Origin: an uncultured Bacteroidia bacterium
GTDB lineage: Bacteria > Bacteroidota > Bacteroidia > Bacteroidales > F082
DNA: 64,000 nt
Assembly: GCA_902771635.1 (NCBI GenBank)
Contig: CACXXW010000007.1
Location: 1 to 64,000, forward strand
Direction: 5' to 3'
The translations under genes were made by a program, and so were the position numbers. Position 1 is the first letter of the stretch. Each line of letters starts with the position of its first letter. This document shows, piece by piece, positions 49,884 through 57,648 of this stretch. Under the pieces are notes generated by a model. The model was not told the DNA's origin. It did not search any database and saw nothing but the letters and a program-made list of their open reading frames with translations.

Positions 49884-51935
49884 TTACCAAATATTTGCAC
49901 GTTCTTCAGGAGCAATGTACATGCCGTTTTCAGGCTGAATATCGAATGCCTCGTAGAAGTGCGGCATTGAACCGAGAGTGCGGTTAACGCGAGCCTCAGC
50001 GGGTGAATGCACGTCGGTCTTCACTTGGCGCTCGATGTACTTGTCGCGTGAATTGTTACGCCAGATGGTGCCGTAGCTGATGAAGAAGCGCTGGGCGGGC
50101 GTGAAGCCATCGATGCTTTGGTTGGCCTTTGCCTCTTCGGTCATCTGGTAGGCATCCCATGCCACATTGAGGCCACCGAGGTCGGCGATGTTTTCTCCGA
50201 GGGTGAGTTGCCCGTTGATTTGGTAGCCCCTCACTTGGAATTCGTCGAAGAGCTTCACAAGTTGCTTGGTGCGTTCGGCGAACTGAGCGGCATCTTCTTC
50301 GGTCCACCAGTTGTTGAGATTACCCTTTTCATCATACTTGCAGCCTTGGTCGTCGAAGCCGTGAGTCATCTCGTGACCGATTACCACACCAATGCCACCG
50401 TAGTTGACGGCATCGTCAGCGTCCATATTGAAGAACGGAGGCTGAAGAATAGCGGCGGGGAACACGATTTCATTCATCTCGGGGCTATAGTAGGCATTGA
50501 CAGTCTGCGGAGTCATGAACCACTCTTCCTTGTCGACGGGCTTTCCGATTTTGGCCATTTCCCTTTCGTTCTCAAAACGGATGGAACGGTGTACATTCGC
50601 GAAATACGAATCAGGTGTGACTTCATACTTGCTGTAGTCCTTCCACTTGTCAGGATAACCGATTTTCACGTTGAAGGCATCGAGTTTGACAAGGGCCTTG
50701 GCTTTGGTTTCTTCGCTCATCCAGTCGAGATTCTTGATGCGCTCTCCAAGAGCCACGCGCAAGTTTCCAACGAGGTTCAACATGCGTTCTTTGGCTTCAG
50801 CAGGGAAATGCTTTTCCACATAAAGCTGACCGATGGCTTCACCCAGACAACCCGAAGTGGCGTCAAGGATGCGGCGCCAACGGGGCTGCTGCACTTCCTG
50901 ACCGTAGAGGTAGTTACCATAGAAGCTGAAGTTCTCAGCATCGAGGTCGCTGCTCAACATAGAGGCGCTACCATGGATAACCTTCCAACGCAGGTAGTCC
51001 TTAATGGTGTTGAGGTCGGTGTTGAGGATGATTTTGTCCATCGCTGCCATGAAGTCTGGCATTCCCACGTTAAGGCTTTCAATCATCGGGGCACCAGCGT
51101 TCTTGAAATAGGTGTTCCAATCGAAGTTAGGCATCGTTTTCTGCAATTCGACAAGTGTTCTCATGTTGTAGGTCTTGTCAGGGTCACGACGATCCACACG
51201 AGTCATCGAGTTAGTGGCCAACTGTGTCTCAAGACTCAAGATGCGCTTGGCCTTGTCGGCAGCAGCCTCTGGCTCTGTTCCTGTGAGTTCAAACATCTTG
51301 GCCACATGTTCGACATATTTGTCGCGCATTTCTTTCGACTCTTTAGCAAGGTAGTCTTCGCGGTCGGTAAGGCTCAAGCCACCTTGATAGAGGTGCATGA
51401 TGACCATCTCGGCATTTTTCGGGTCGGGGCTCCCGCCGGCTCCAAAGAAACCACCAATACCATCGCTGTGTAACTTGCCTAAAAGCTCGGCCAGTTGGGC
51501 TTTGTCATTAAGGTTGTCAATCATCTCGAAATACGGCATCAGCTCGCTGTAGCCGCGCTCATCGATGGCGATGGTGTCCATGCCAGCATTGTAGAAGTCG
51601 CGGATTTTCTGAGCAACGCTACCTTGTTGCGCGGTGGTGTCTTGCGAGACCTCATCTATGATGTCTTTGATGAGAAGCTCGTTGTGTTGGTCAATTTCCG
51701 TGAAAGCTCCGTAGGTGGAGTATTCTTCTGGGATCGGGTTGTTTTTCAACCACTCGTCGTTAACAAAGCGGAAGAAATCCTCAGCGGGGTTGATTTCGGT
51801 GTCCATATTGCTCAACTCGATGGCAGGAACAACTTCTTTCTTCGGTTCTGGTGTTTGTGTCTCGACTGCTTTCTCGGCGCAGCCTGCTGCCATTGTACAT
51901 AATGTCATCATGGCGATAATGTGTTTTTTCTTCAT
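49884..51935 (-). CDS. M13-family zinc metallopeptidase lipoprotein (PepO/neprilysin-like)
   Basis: 683 residues. A lipoprotein signal ends TMAAGC (Cys19). The start of the M13 body is NPAEDFFRFVNDEWLKNNPIP, and NAYYSPEMNEIVFPAAILQPP is a substrate-binding stretch. The zinc site HExxH lies in GVVIGHEMTHGFDDQG and the third ligand in GENIADLGGL. R-V-N in EARVNRTLGSMPHF and a C-terminal ANIW complete the fold. It cleaves peptides on the periplasmic or outer-membrane side. Length is typical (about 670-700). Its upstream spacer contains a MITE-like element. Confidence 0.96.
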   Translation of the reverse strand: MKKKHIIAMMTLCTMAAGCAEKAVETQTPEPKKEVVPAIELSNMDTEINPAEDFFRFVNDEWLKNNPIPEEYSTYGAFTEIDQHNELLIKDIIDEVSQDTTAQQGSVAQKIRDFYNAGMDTIAIDERGYSELMPYFEMIDNLNDKAQLAELLGKLHSDGIGGFFGAGGSPDPKNAEMVIMHLYQGGLSLTDREDYLAKESKEMRDKYVEHVAKMFELTGTEPEAAADKAKRILSLETQLATNSMTRVDRRDPDKTYNMRTLVELQKTMPNFDWNTYFKNAGAPMIESLNVGMPDFMAAMDKIILNTDLNTIKDYLRWKVIHGSASMLSSDLDAENFSFYGNYLYGQEVQQPRWRRILDATSGCLGEAIGQLYVEKHFPAEAKERMLNLVGNLRVALGERIKNLDWMSEETKAKALVKLDAFNVKIGYPDKWKDYSKYEVTPDSYFANVHRSIRFENEREMAKIGKPVDKEEWFMTPQTVNAYYSPEMNEIVFPAAILQPPFFNMDADDAVNYGGIGVVIGHEMTHGFDDQGCKYDEKGNLNNWWTEEDAAQFAERTKQLVKLFDEFQVRGYQINGQLTLGENIADLGGLNVAWDAYQMTEEAKANQSIDGFTPAQRFFISYGTIWRNNSRDKYIERQVKTDVHSPAEARVNRTLGSMPHFYEAFDIQPENGMYIAPEERANIW

Positions 51936-51988
51936 TTAAGTATTTGATGTTTAAAGATTTAAGATTCAAAGATTCAAGATTTATGTGA

Positions 51989-52113
51989 GATTCCCTTCGG
52001 GAATGGATAGCATGTTGTGTGTAACACGGCGGCATGAACAAGTTTTGGTAGGTAAGTGTCCCAAGCCGCCGTCTGGAAAAATAACGGCACTTTGCCATTC
52101 CCGTAGGGAATCT
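51989..52113. mobile_element. MITE-like structured element, copy B
   Basis: 125 bases bounded by GATTCCCTTCGGGAATGG and CCATTCCCGTAGGGAATC, with inner arms ACGGCGGC and GCCGCCGT. It matches copy A at 12318-12445 in the outer arms and inner arms; the loops differ. It lies between dnaX and the M13 gene. No obvious target-site duplication can be seen. Confidence 0.65.
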
Positions 52114-52125
52114 TCATCCTTTCCA

Positions 52126-54030
52126 TTATAGATATCCCTCCAATTTCAGTTCCGTCTGCAAAGTCCTTAAATACGGCCTTTCTTCCACCATCTTCTCAAA
52201 CTTATCTTTGTCGGTATAGGCCTCGATTTCGGCAGGGCGCTCCATCAACTCGGGCTTGAGTTGGTATTGGTTGTTGTGCAGGGTGTTCTTCAAATGGTGC
52301 TTCAAGGCAGTCATGCCCTCTGTGTCGTGCTCAAAGAGCAGGTTGTCGACACTAAAATGGATTTCGGCGTTGCCCATTAATTTAGGAGTGTATTTTCCCA
52401 ATGCCGCCGCGAAGTTGGGAGACACGTTTTTATATCGGTTGACGAAGTCAGCCCATGCAGTTGTGAGCTGCTCTTGTGTGAACGGCGTGTCCCAAGTCTC
52501 TTCTTTTTCCTCAGCCTTTTGTCCAGCTTGCTGCATGGCCTTGTTGATGCTGATGCTGCTCGTGGCACCACGCGGACGGACGACAGGTGCGGCGGAGGTG
52601 GCGGTTGTGGCGGACGTTGAGCCCGTCGAAACGCCGCTTGTAACTGGTGGGTTTACGGATTGTGTAGGTTGAGGCTGTTGAGGTTTTTGTGAAGAGATCG
52701 GCCCTTCGACAGGCTCAGGGACCTTAGAGCTAACTGCAGGCTCAGGGTCCTTGGAATTAACTGCGGGCTCAGCGGCCTTAGTCGTTTGAGTTAAAGGGCT
52801 GGTGGAAGCCACTCCCCCTTTTAAGGGGGTAGGGGGGATTCCACCACCCGTATTTACTTGATTTGTTGGTTGCATTGCTGGCCTATTCTGCGGCATCTGC
52901 ACAGGTTGTGCTTGCGCCGTAGGCATATTCAAGGCTTGGCTGCACAAGGCGCACATCTTCAACAAGGCAATCTCCAGATGCAGGCGTTTGTTGTTGGCAG
53001 CACGGTAGTCAATGTCGCACTTGTTGTTGATTTCCAATGCTCTGATGAGGAAAGGCATAGGGCAGGTCTGCGACTGTGTCAAATAACGCTGCCGTAGTTG
53101 CTCGCTTACCTCCAAGAGCTGTACAGTAATCGGGTCTTTGCACACCATGAGGCTTCTCAAATGGTTGCCTAAGCCGTTTATGAAATGCTGGGGCTCAAAG
53201 CCCTTGCTGATGATGTCGTTGAGAATGAGCAGGATGTCGCTTGTGTTGCCATGAAGGATGTGGTCGACAATTTGGAAATAATAGTCATAATCCAAAACAT
53301 TCAGGTTGTCGATGACATCTTTGTAGGTAATATTTTTGCCAGAGAAGCTGACCATCTGGTCGAAGATGGAGAGGGCATCGCGCAAGGCGCCGTCGGCCTT
53401 TTGCGCGATGATGTTCAAGGCTTCGGGCTCGGCTGATACGCCTTCACTTTGGGCCACAAAGGCCAAATGCTTGGCAATATCATCAACTGTAATCCGCTTG
53501 AAGTCAAAGATCTGGCAACGTGAAAGAATGGTCGGAATGATTTTGTGCTTCTCGGTGGTGGCCAAGATGAATTTGGCGTACGCAGGTGGTTCTTCCAAGG
53601 TCTTCAAGAAAGCGTTGAAAGCCGCCGCCGACAGCATGTGGACCTCATCGATGATGTAGACTTTGTATTGTCCGATTTGTGGAGGAATCCTCACCTGGTC
53701 GACCAGACTGCGGATGTCTTCCACCGAGTTGTTGGAAGCAGCGTCCAACTCGTAAATGTTGAAAGAAGCGTTGTTGTTGAAGGCACGGCACGACTCGCAT
53801 TCGTTGCATGCCTCAAGGTTCTCGGTGGGGTGGAGGCAGTTGATGGTCTTGGCCATGATGCGGGCGCAGGTGGTCTTGCCCACGCCACGCGGACCGCAAA
53901 ACAAGAAGGCTTGCGCCAACGTGTTGTTGCGAATGGCGTTTTTCAACGTGTTGGTAATGGAGCCTTGACCCACAACGGTGTCGAAGGTCATCGGCCTGTA
54001 TTTTCTAGCGGATACGACGAAATTTTCCAT
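52126..54030 (-). CDS. dnaX: DNA polymerase III subunit gamma/tau
   Basis: 634 residues. The clamp-loader AAA+ module has Walker A GPRGVGKTTCARI near residue 45, zinc cysteines C...CNECESC, Walker B VYIIDEVHML, sensor 1 ILATTEKHK and SRC in LSRCQIF. It loads the beta clamp and binds other replisome proteins. The region from about residue 380 to 500 is a low-complexity linker, into which at least three dispersed DNA repeats have been read: GGGIPPTPLKGGVAS, DPEPAVSSKVPEPVEGP and SGVSTGSTSATTA. A conserved C-terminal tau-like domain follows (WADFVNRYKNVSPNFAAALG). A TACCTTTG box lies 27 bases upstream of the ATG. Confidence 0.96.
   Translation of the reverse strand: MENFVVSARKYRPMTFDTVVGQGSITNTLKNAIRNNTLAQAFLFCGPRGVGKTTCARIMAKTINCLHPTENLEACNECESCRAFNNNASFNIYELDAASNNSVEDIRSLVDQVRIPPQIGQYKVYIIDEVHMLSAAAFNAFLKTLEEPPAYAKFILATTEKHKIIPTILSRCQIFDFKRITVDDIAKHLAFVAQSEGVSAEPEALNIIAQKADGALRDALSIFDQMVSFSGKNITYKDVIDNLNVLDYDYYFQIVDHILHGNTSDILLILNDIISKGFEPQHFINGLGNHLRSLMVCKDPITVQLLEVSEQLRQRYLTQSQTCPMPFLIRALEINNKCDIDYRAANNKRLHLEIALLKMCALCSQALNMPTAQAQPVQMPQNRPAMQPTNQVNTGGGIPPTPLKGGVASTSPLTQTTKAAEPAVNSKDPEPAVSSKVPEPVEGPISSQKPQQPQPTQSVNPPVTSGVSTGSTSATTATSAAPVVRPRGATSSISINKAMQQAGQKAEEKEETWDTPFTQEQLTTAWADFVNRYKNVSPNFAAALGKYTPKLMGNAEIHFSVDNLLFEHDTEGMTALKHHLKNTLHNNQYQLKPELMERPAEIEAYTDKDKFEKMVEERPYLRTLQTELKLEGYL
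52611..52780. repeat. Palindromic GTCGAA-type repeat segments inside dnaX
   Basis: GAGCCCGTCGAAACGCCG near 52619 and CCCTTCGACAGGCTCAGGGA near 52701 are the two halves of the element seen whole at 57578 and 59005. A partial third copy of the GGCTCAGGGTCC word is at 52739. They encode part of the linker. Confidence 0.75.
52801..52850. repeat. PPTPLKGG-type palindrome inside dnaX
   Basis: GGTGGAAGCCACTCCCCCTT and ...AAGGGGGTAGGGGGGATTCC pair into a long hairpin. Read on the coding strand it gives GGGIPPTPLKGGVAS. Confidence 0.7.
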
Positions 54031-54057
54031 ATCGGGGAAGCCTTGGTTTTAAACCGA

Positions 54058-54065
54058 CAAAGGTA
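54058..54065 (-). promoter_or_regulatory. -7 box (TACCTTTG) for dnaX
   Basis: The minus-strand match to TAnnTTTG lies 27 bases before ATG 54030. Confidence 0.5.
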
Positions 54066-54137
54066 CAACTTTTCGGTGTTGCTTTGGCGAAGTTGCAACA
54101 TTTTTCGCTTTTTTACCTTTTGTATTGAAAATCATCC

Positions 54138-54145
54138 TATTTTTG
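54138..54145 (+). promoter_or_regulatory. -7 box (TATTTTTG) 5 bases from the ATG at 54151
   Basis: TATTTTTGtgcctATG leaves no room for a usual leader, so the transcript may start at or next to the ATG. Confidence 0.5.
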
Positions 54146-54150
54146 TGCCT

Positions 54151-55512
54151 ATGAAAATGCTGTTTCTCGTTCCGAAGGTCACAGGTCGTGTGATGTACAT
54201 CTTCGATTTGGTGCTCAAGCAGTTGCTGGGTATTGAATACGATTTGACTACTGATAGCGAGCAATTCAAGGCTTTTGAGGGACCGAAGTTGCATTATGGA
54301 ATGCAACGTCTTGGTGATGAATCTTTTGTGAAGGCCGTTGACATTCTTTTTGAAAGGCATATTCACGAGCAGTCGTTTCGCACGGTGGAATTTGAGGGCA
54401 CGCTGGCGCCATATGCGGTCTACGGACAGGGCAATTTGTTGCCTTTCGATGTCTTTGCCGCTTCTTTTTTCCTCGTCTCGCGCTATGAGGAATACCTTTC
54501 GCAGGTGCGTGACCAGTATGGCCGTTTTCGTGCCGAGTCTACGTGGATGTTCGAGAATGGCATGCTTCAAAAACCTTTGGTGAACATTTGGGCTTTGGCT
54601 TTGGGAAACAAGTTGAAATCCATCTATCACAATCTTGACCTTAAACGGCCTAAGTTCACTTTTACCCCGACCTACGATGTGGATGCGGCCTGGGCTTATA
54701 AATGCAAGGGATTGTATCGCACGGTGGGCGGTTTCTTGAAGGATTTGACTTCAGGCGACCGTGAGCGCATCCGTGAACGCCATCAGGTGTTGCGAGGCAA
54801 ACGCAAAGACCCATTTGATTCCTTTGACTTCCAGTTTGAGTTACAAAAAGAGTTCAAACTCAAGCCCATCTATTTCATTCTTTGCGGCGAATATGACACC
54901 AACGACAAGAATATCTCCATTCGCAAGCCTGCTTTCCAAGCACTGATTAAGCGCTTGGGCGACTATGCCGATGTGGGCATCCATCCTTCGTTTTCTTCTT
55001 ATCTCGACGTTGACAAATTGAGAAAGGAAATAGACGGACTTTCCGAGGTGCTGCATCGACCTTTGACCAAGAGCCGACAGCATTTTCTAAGAATGAACTT
55101 GCCACGTAGTTATCAGAAACTCATCGAGTTGGACATCAGTGATGACTACACCATGGGTTTTGCCTCGCAGGCGGGTTTCCGTGCAGGCATCGCCGACACA
55201 TTCCGATTTTATGACCTTGAAAACGACATGGTCACCAACCTTCGAGTACATCCTTTTGCCTTGATGGACGGTACCATGCGCGACTATCTCAACCTCGATG
55301 TGGAAACCTCGTTCAATCTTGCCACTCAACTTGTTGACGAGGTGAAAGCGGTAGGAGGGACATTTATCTATCTTACACACAATGAAACCCTTGGCGGCGA
55401 GAAACGATGGGTCGGCTGGCCCGAGATGTACCGCCAACTATTAGAATATATCACCAAGGCCCCTGAGCTTGTGGTCGCTGAGCACGGCCGAAGCGTCGAA
55501 GGGCCGGTTTAA
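54151..55512 (+). CDS. Polysaccharide deacetylase-like protein
   Basis: 453 residues from ATG 54151. The open frame runs back to 53545 inside dnaX, but the -7 box and the conserved start MKMLFLVPKVTGRVMYIFD set the boundary. Likely catalytic features of the carbohydrate esterase 4-like barrel are FTFTPTYDVDAAW near 170 (Asp), DVGIHPSFSS near 275 (His) and MGFASQAGFRAGIADTFRF. The C-terminal FIYLTHNE is also typical. The protein has no signal peptide. It is a common Bacteroidota gene often linked to surface polysaccharide synthesis. The last 17 residues (from APELV on) derive from a dispersed repeat. The GNAT-like gene follows after 16 bases. Confidence 0.8.
   Translation: MKMLFLVPKVTGRVMYIFDLVLKQLLGIEYDLTTDSEQFKAFEGPKLHYGMQRLGDESFVKAVDILFERHIHEQSFRTVEFEGTLAPYAVYGQGNLLPFDVFAASFFLVSRYEEYLSQVRDQYGRFRAESTWMFENGMLQKPLVNIWALALGNKLKSIYHNLDLKRPKFTFTPTYDVDAAWAYKCKGLYRTVGGFLKDLTSGDRERIRERHQVLRGKRKDPFDSFDFQFELQKEFKLKPIYFILCGEYDTNDKNISIRKPAFQALIKRLGDYADVGIHPSFSSYLDVDKLRKEIDGLSEVLHRPLTKSRQHFLRMNLPRSYQKLIELDISDDYTMGFASQAGFRAGIADTFRFYDLENDMVTNLRVHPFALMDGTMRDYLNLDVETSFNLATQLVDEVKAVGGTFIYLTHNETLGGEKRWVGWPEMYRQLLEYITKAPELVVAEHGRSVEGPV
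55459..55512. repeat. GTCGAAGGGCC-type repeat forming the C-terminus of the deacetylase-like gene
   Basis: GGCCCCTGAGCTTGTGGTCG, then CTGAGCACGGCCGAAGCG, then TCGAAGGGCCGG. It encodes the last residues and runs up to the stop codon. Confidence 0.65.
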
Positions 55513-55528
55513 ATTCTGAATTCGTTTT

Positions 55529-56458
55529 ATGATACAATATCTCGTAAATAACCAAATCGACAAATCAAAATGGGACGCCACCATCGCTGAATGTGGCAAC
55601 ATCTACGCTTTTTCATGGTATCTCGACATGGTTCATCCCCAGTGGGAGGCCCTCGTTGAGGACGACTATCAGTCTGTAATGCCTTTGACGGGCGGTAAAA
55701 AATTCGGTATCAACTACCTCTATCAGCCTTATTTCGTTCAACAGTTGGGCGTGTTTTCCAAAGAGCCCGTGACGCCCGAAAAGACTAATGAGTTTTTGAA
55801 TGCCATTCCTACTAAATACCGTTTTGCCGAGATCAGGTTGAATGAAAACAATATCTTCGACAACGATGTTCAAGGTGTTGAATATCATAGAAATGTGCTG
55901 CTTGACTTGAATCGTGATTATGAGGCTATCCGTGCGGGTTATCACCAAAACACAAAGCGCAATTTGGCCAAGGCGGAAGACAATAATCTGCAATTGGTCA
56001 CAACGGTGATTCCTTACCATGTGGTGGCCTTGTTCCGCGACAACCGTGGCGCTTTGCTCGACAAGTGGGGTGATGCCGAGTACGGTGTGCTGACCCGTTT
56101 GGCTCAGGTGGCCCAGCAACGGAATGCCGCCTTTATGTTGGGGGTGAACGAAAAAGGAATAGGACAGTTGATTTGTGCCGCCATCTTCATGAAAACCAAG
56201 GATCGCATCACTTTCCTGTTTTCAGGTCTGACCGTGGAGGGCAAGCAACGCCAAGCCATGACCTATCTCTTGGATCAGGTGATACAAAAATATGCCAACC
56301 AACCGTTGACTTTTGATTTCGAGGGCTCAGATGATGAGAATTTGGCTCGTTTCTATCTTGGCTTTGGCGGTACGGAGGCCAAATACCCATCCTATACTTC
56401 CAATCGGCTTTCGCCCATCGGTAAAGCTTTGCTTAAGGTTTGGAAAAAGCACAAATAA
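55529..56458 (+). CDS. GNAT/FemAB-like acyltransferase
   Basis: 309 residues, cytoplasmic. The pattern NIYAFSWYLDMVHPQWEALV near the N-terminus, VMPLTGGKKFGINYLYQPYF, YHQNTKRNLAKAEDNNL near 145 and a C-terminal TFDFEGSDDENLARFYLGFG match the FemAB/BioF2-like GNAT superfamily, which transfers amino acids or acyl groups onto peptidoglycan precursors or sugars. It lies 16 bases after the deacetylase-like gene and probably in the same operon, consistent with a role in a surface polymer. The donor and acceptor cannot be inferred. Confidence 0.82.
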   Translation: MIQYLVNNQIDKSKWDATIAECGNIYAFSWYLDMVHPQWEALVEDDYQSVMPLTGGKKFGINYLYQPYFVQQLGVFSKEPVTPEKTNEFLNAIPTKYRFAEIRLNENNIFDNDVQGVEYHRNVLLDLNRDYEAIRAGYHQNTKRNLAKAEDNNLQLVTTVIPYHVVALFRDNRGALLDKWGDAEYGVLTRLAQVAQQRNAAFMLGVNEKGIGQLICAAIFMKTKDRITFLFSGLTVEGKQRQAMTYLLDQVIQKYANQPLTFDFEGSDDENLARFYLGFGGTEAKYPSYTSNRLSPIGKALLKVWKKHK

Positions 56459-56464
56459 ACAACG

Positions 56465-56485
56465 CACAGACGCAACTTGTCTGTG
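56465..56485. terminator. Possible small hairpin between convergent genes
   Basis: CACAGAC pairs with GTCTGTG around a 7-base loop, 7 bases after the GNAT-like stop. There is no clear T-run. Confidence 0.35.
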
Positions 56486-56541
56486 TTCCAAAGCATTTCA
56501 CACTAACTTGGTTGTTGTGAAGCGATAACGTTAAAGTGCTG

Positions 56542-56742
56542 TTATTTCTCAGCCTTGGGCTCTTCTTCTTTGGCCTCCTCGGCCTTGGCTTCAGCTTCTT
56601 TTTCAGGCTCGTCTTCGGCCCATTTGGTGGCTGCGCTCACTCCTGCCTTGACCGATTTGATGAGTGATTTGCCCAAATCCTCGCCCAAAGAAGCCCAGTC
56701 CTTACCGACTTTTTTCCAGTTTTCTTTCAAGCCTTCTGCCAT
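56542..56742 (-). CDS. Small charged helical protein of unknown function
   Basis: 66 residues. The first half is amphipathic (MAEGLKENWKKVGKDWASLG, then EDLGKSLIKSVKAGVSAATKW). The second is almost wholly Glu/Lys/Ala (EPEKEAEAKAEEAKEEEPKA). No membrane segment or signal. Similar short proteins occur across Bacteroidota without an assigned role. A TATTTTTG box at 56802-56809 precedes it. The clear codon structure and own promoter support a real gene. Confidence 0.7.
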   Translation of the reverse strand: MAEGLKENWKKVGKDWASLGEDLGKSLIKSVKAGVSAATKWAEDEPEKEAEAKAEEAKEEEPKAEK

Positions 56743-56801
56743 GGTGATTATTCCTTTCTTTCTTTATTTTTGGCGTAATTCGTTTTAGAGTTTTAGTAAT
56801 G

Positions 56802-56809
56802 CAAAAATA
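56802..56809 (-). promoter_or_regulatory. -7 box (TATTTTTG) for the 66-residue protein
   Basis: The minus-strand match to TAnnTTTG lies 59 bases before ATG 56742. Confidence 0.45.
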
Positions 56810-56883
56810 GGTAAATTTTGTAATGCACGATAGTTTTTGAAAAAAAATAATGGCTGTATTGCGAAAGATTTGTTTCTTTTCCC

Positions 56884-56891
56884 TATCTTTG
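56884..56891 (+). promoter_or_regulatory. -7 box (TATCTTTG) for upp
   Basis: Matches TAnnTTTG, 17 bases before ATG 56909. It supports that start over the earlier frame at 56837. Confidence 0.6.
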
Positions 56892-56908
56892 TGCCAAATA
56901 CCAACACT

Positions 56909-57568
56909 ATGATTGAAATTCACAATTTAGAGAAAACCGACAGCGTCTTCAACCAATACATGGCTGAACTCCGCGATGCTGTCATCCAACAGGATCGTAT
57001 GCGTTTTCGCCGCAACCTCGAACGCATCGGTCAGATTATGGCTTACGAAATCAGTAAGTCTTTTGAATATGATGATGAAGAGGTGACTACCCCTCTTGGA
57101 ATCAAGTCGATAAGGACGATGCACGAGCAACCTGTCATTGCTACCATCTTGCGCGCTGGCTTGCCGTTCCACAATGGAATGCTCAGCATGTTTGACCAGG
57201 CGGACAGCGCCTTCATCGCGGCCTACCGCAAATATGACAAGAACGAGGAAGACTCTGAGATACGCGTTGAATATTTCTCTTCGCCCGATATCGAGGACCG
57301 TGTCCTGATTGTCTGTGATCCGCTATTGGCGACGGGCGAGTCCATCGTGAAGACTTTGAACGGCTTGATGGAGGACATGATGCCGAAGGAGATTCATATT
57401 GCTGTGGCTGTGGCTTCACAAGACGGTTTGGACTATGTGGAGCGCACCATGTCGCGCTTGCCCGTCACCATCTGGGTGGGCAGCGTCGACGAGGAACTGA
57501 CGGCCAGAGCTTATGTCGTTCCTGGTATCGGCGATGTGGGCGACTTGGCATACGGTGAAAAGCGTTAA
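56909..57568 (+). CDS. upp: Uracil phosphoribosyltransferase
   Basis: A 219-residue enzyme converting uracil and PRPP to UMP (pyrimidine salvage). It has RMRFRRNLERIGQIMAYE near the N-terminus, ATILRAGLPFHNGMLSMF, the PRPP loop VLIVCDPLLATGESIVKTL near 140, and the C-terminal uracil-binding end YVVPGIGDVGDLAYGEK. Bacteroidota Upp sequences differ from the E. coli type, but these motifs are diagnostic. It is followed by a palindromic repeat and the NSS transporter. Confidence 0.95.
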   Translation: MIEIHNLEKTDSVFNQYMAELRDAVIQQDRMRFRRNLERIGQIMAYEISKSFEYDDEEVTTPLGIKSIRTMHEQPVIATILRAGLPFHNGMLSMFDQADSAFIAAYRKYDKNEEDSEIRVEYFSSPDIEDRVLIVCDPLLATGESIVKTLNGLMEDMMPKEIHIAVAVASQDGLDYVERTMSRLPVTIWVGSVDEELTARAYVVPGIGDVGDLAYGEKR

Positions 57569-57577
57569 ACTATAATG

Positions 57578-57632
57578 CGGCGTTTCGACGGGCTCAACGA
57601 CCGCCAGGGTCCCTGAGCCTGTCGAAGGGCCC
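57578..57632. repeat. GTCGAA/GAGCCTG palindromic repeat, full copy 1
   Basis: GGCGTTTCGACGGGCTCAAC, GACCGCCA, then GGGTCCCTGAGCCTGTCGAA and GGGCCC. Its two halves, TTTCGACGGGCTCA and TGAGCCTGTCGAA, are complementary. It sits in the upp to NSS transporter spacer. Confidence 0.8.
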
Positions 57633-57648
57633 GATTTATCTGAATAAT

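Noticed and set aside
50118..51473. 451-codon open frame on the plus strand opposite the M13 peptidase
   Set aside because: Antisense shadow of a strongly conserved gene; low-complexity, valine/histidine-rich translation without motifs.
53545..54150. Upstream extension of the deacetylase-like frame into dnaX
   Set aside because: The extension is antisense to conserved dnaX motifs; a -7 box and the conserved N-terminus place the start at 54151.
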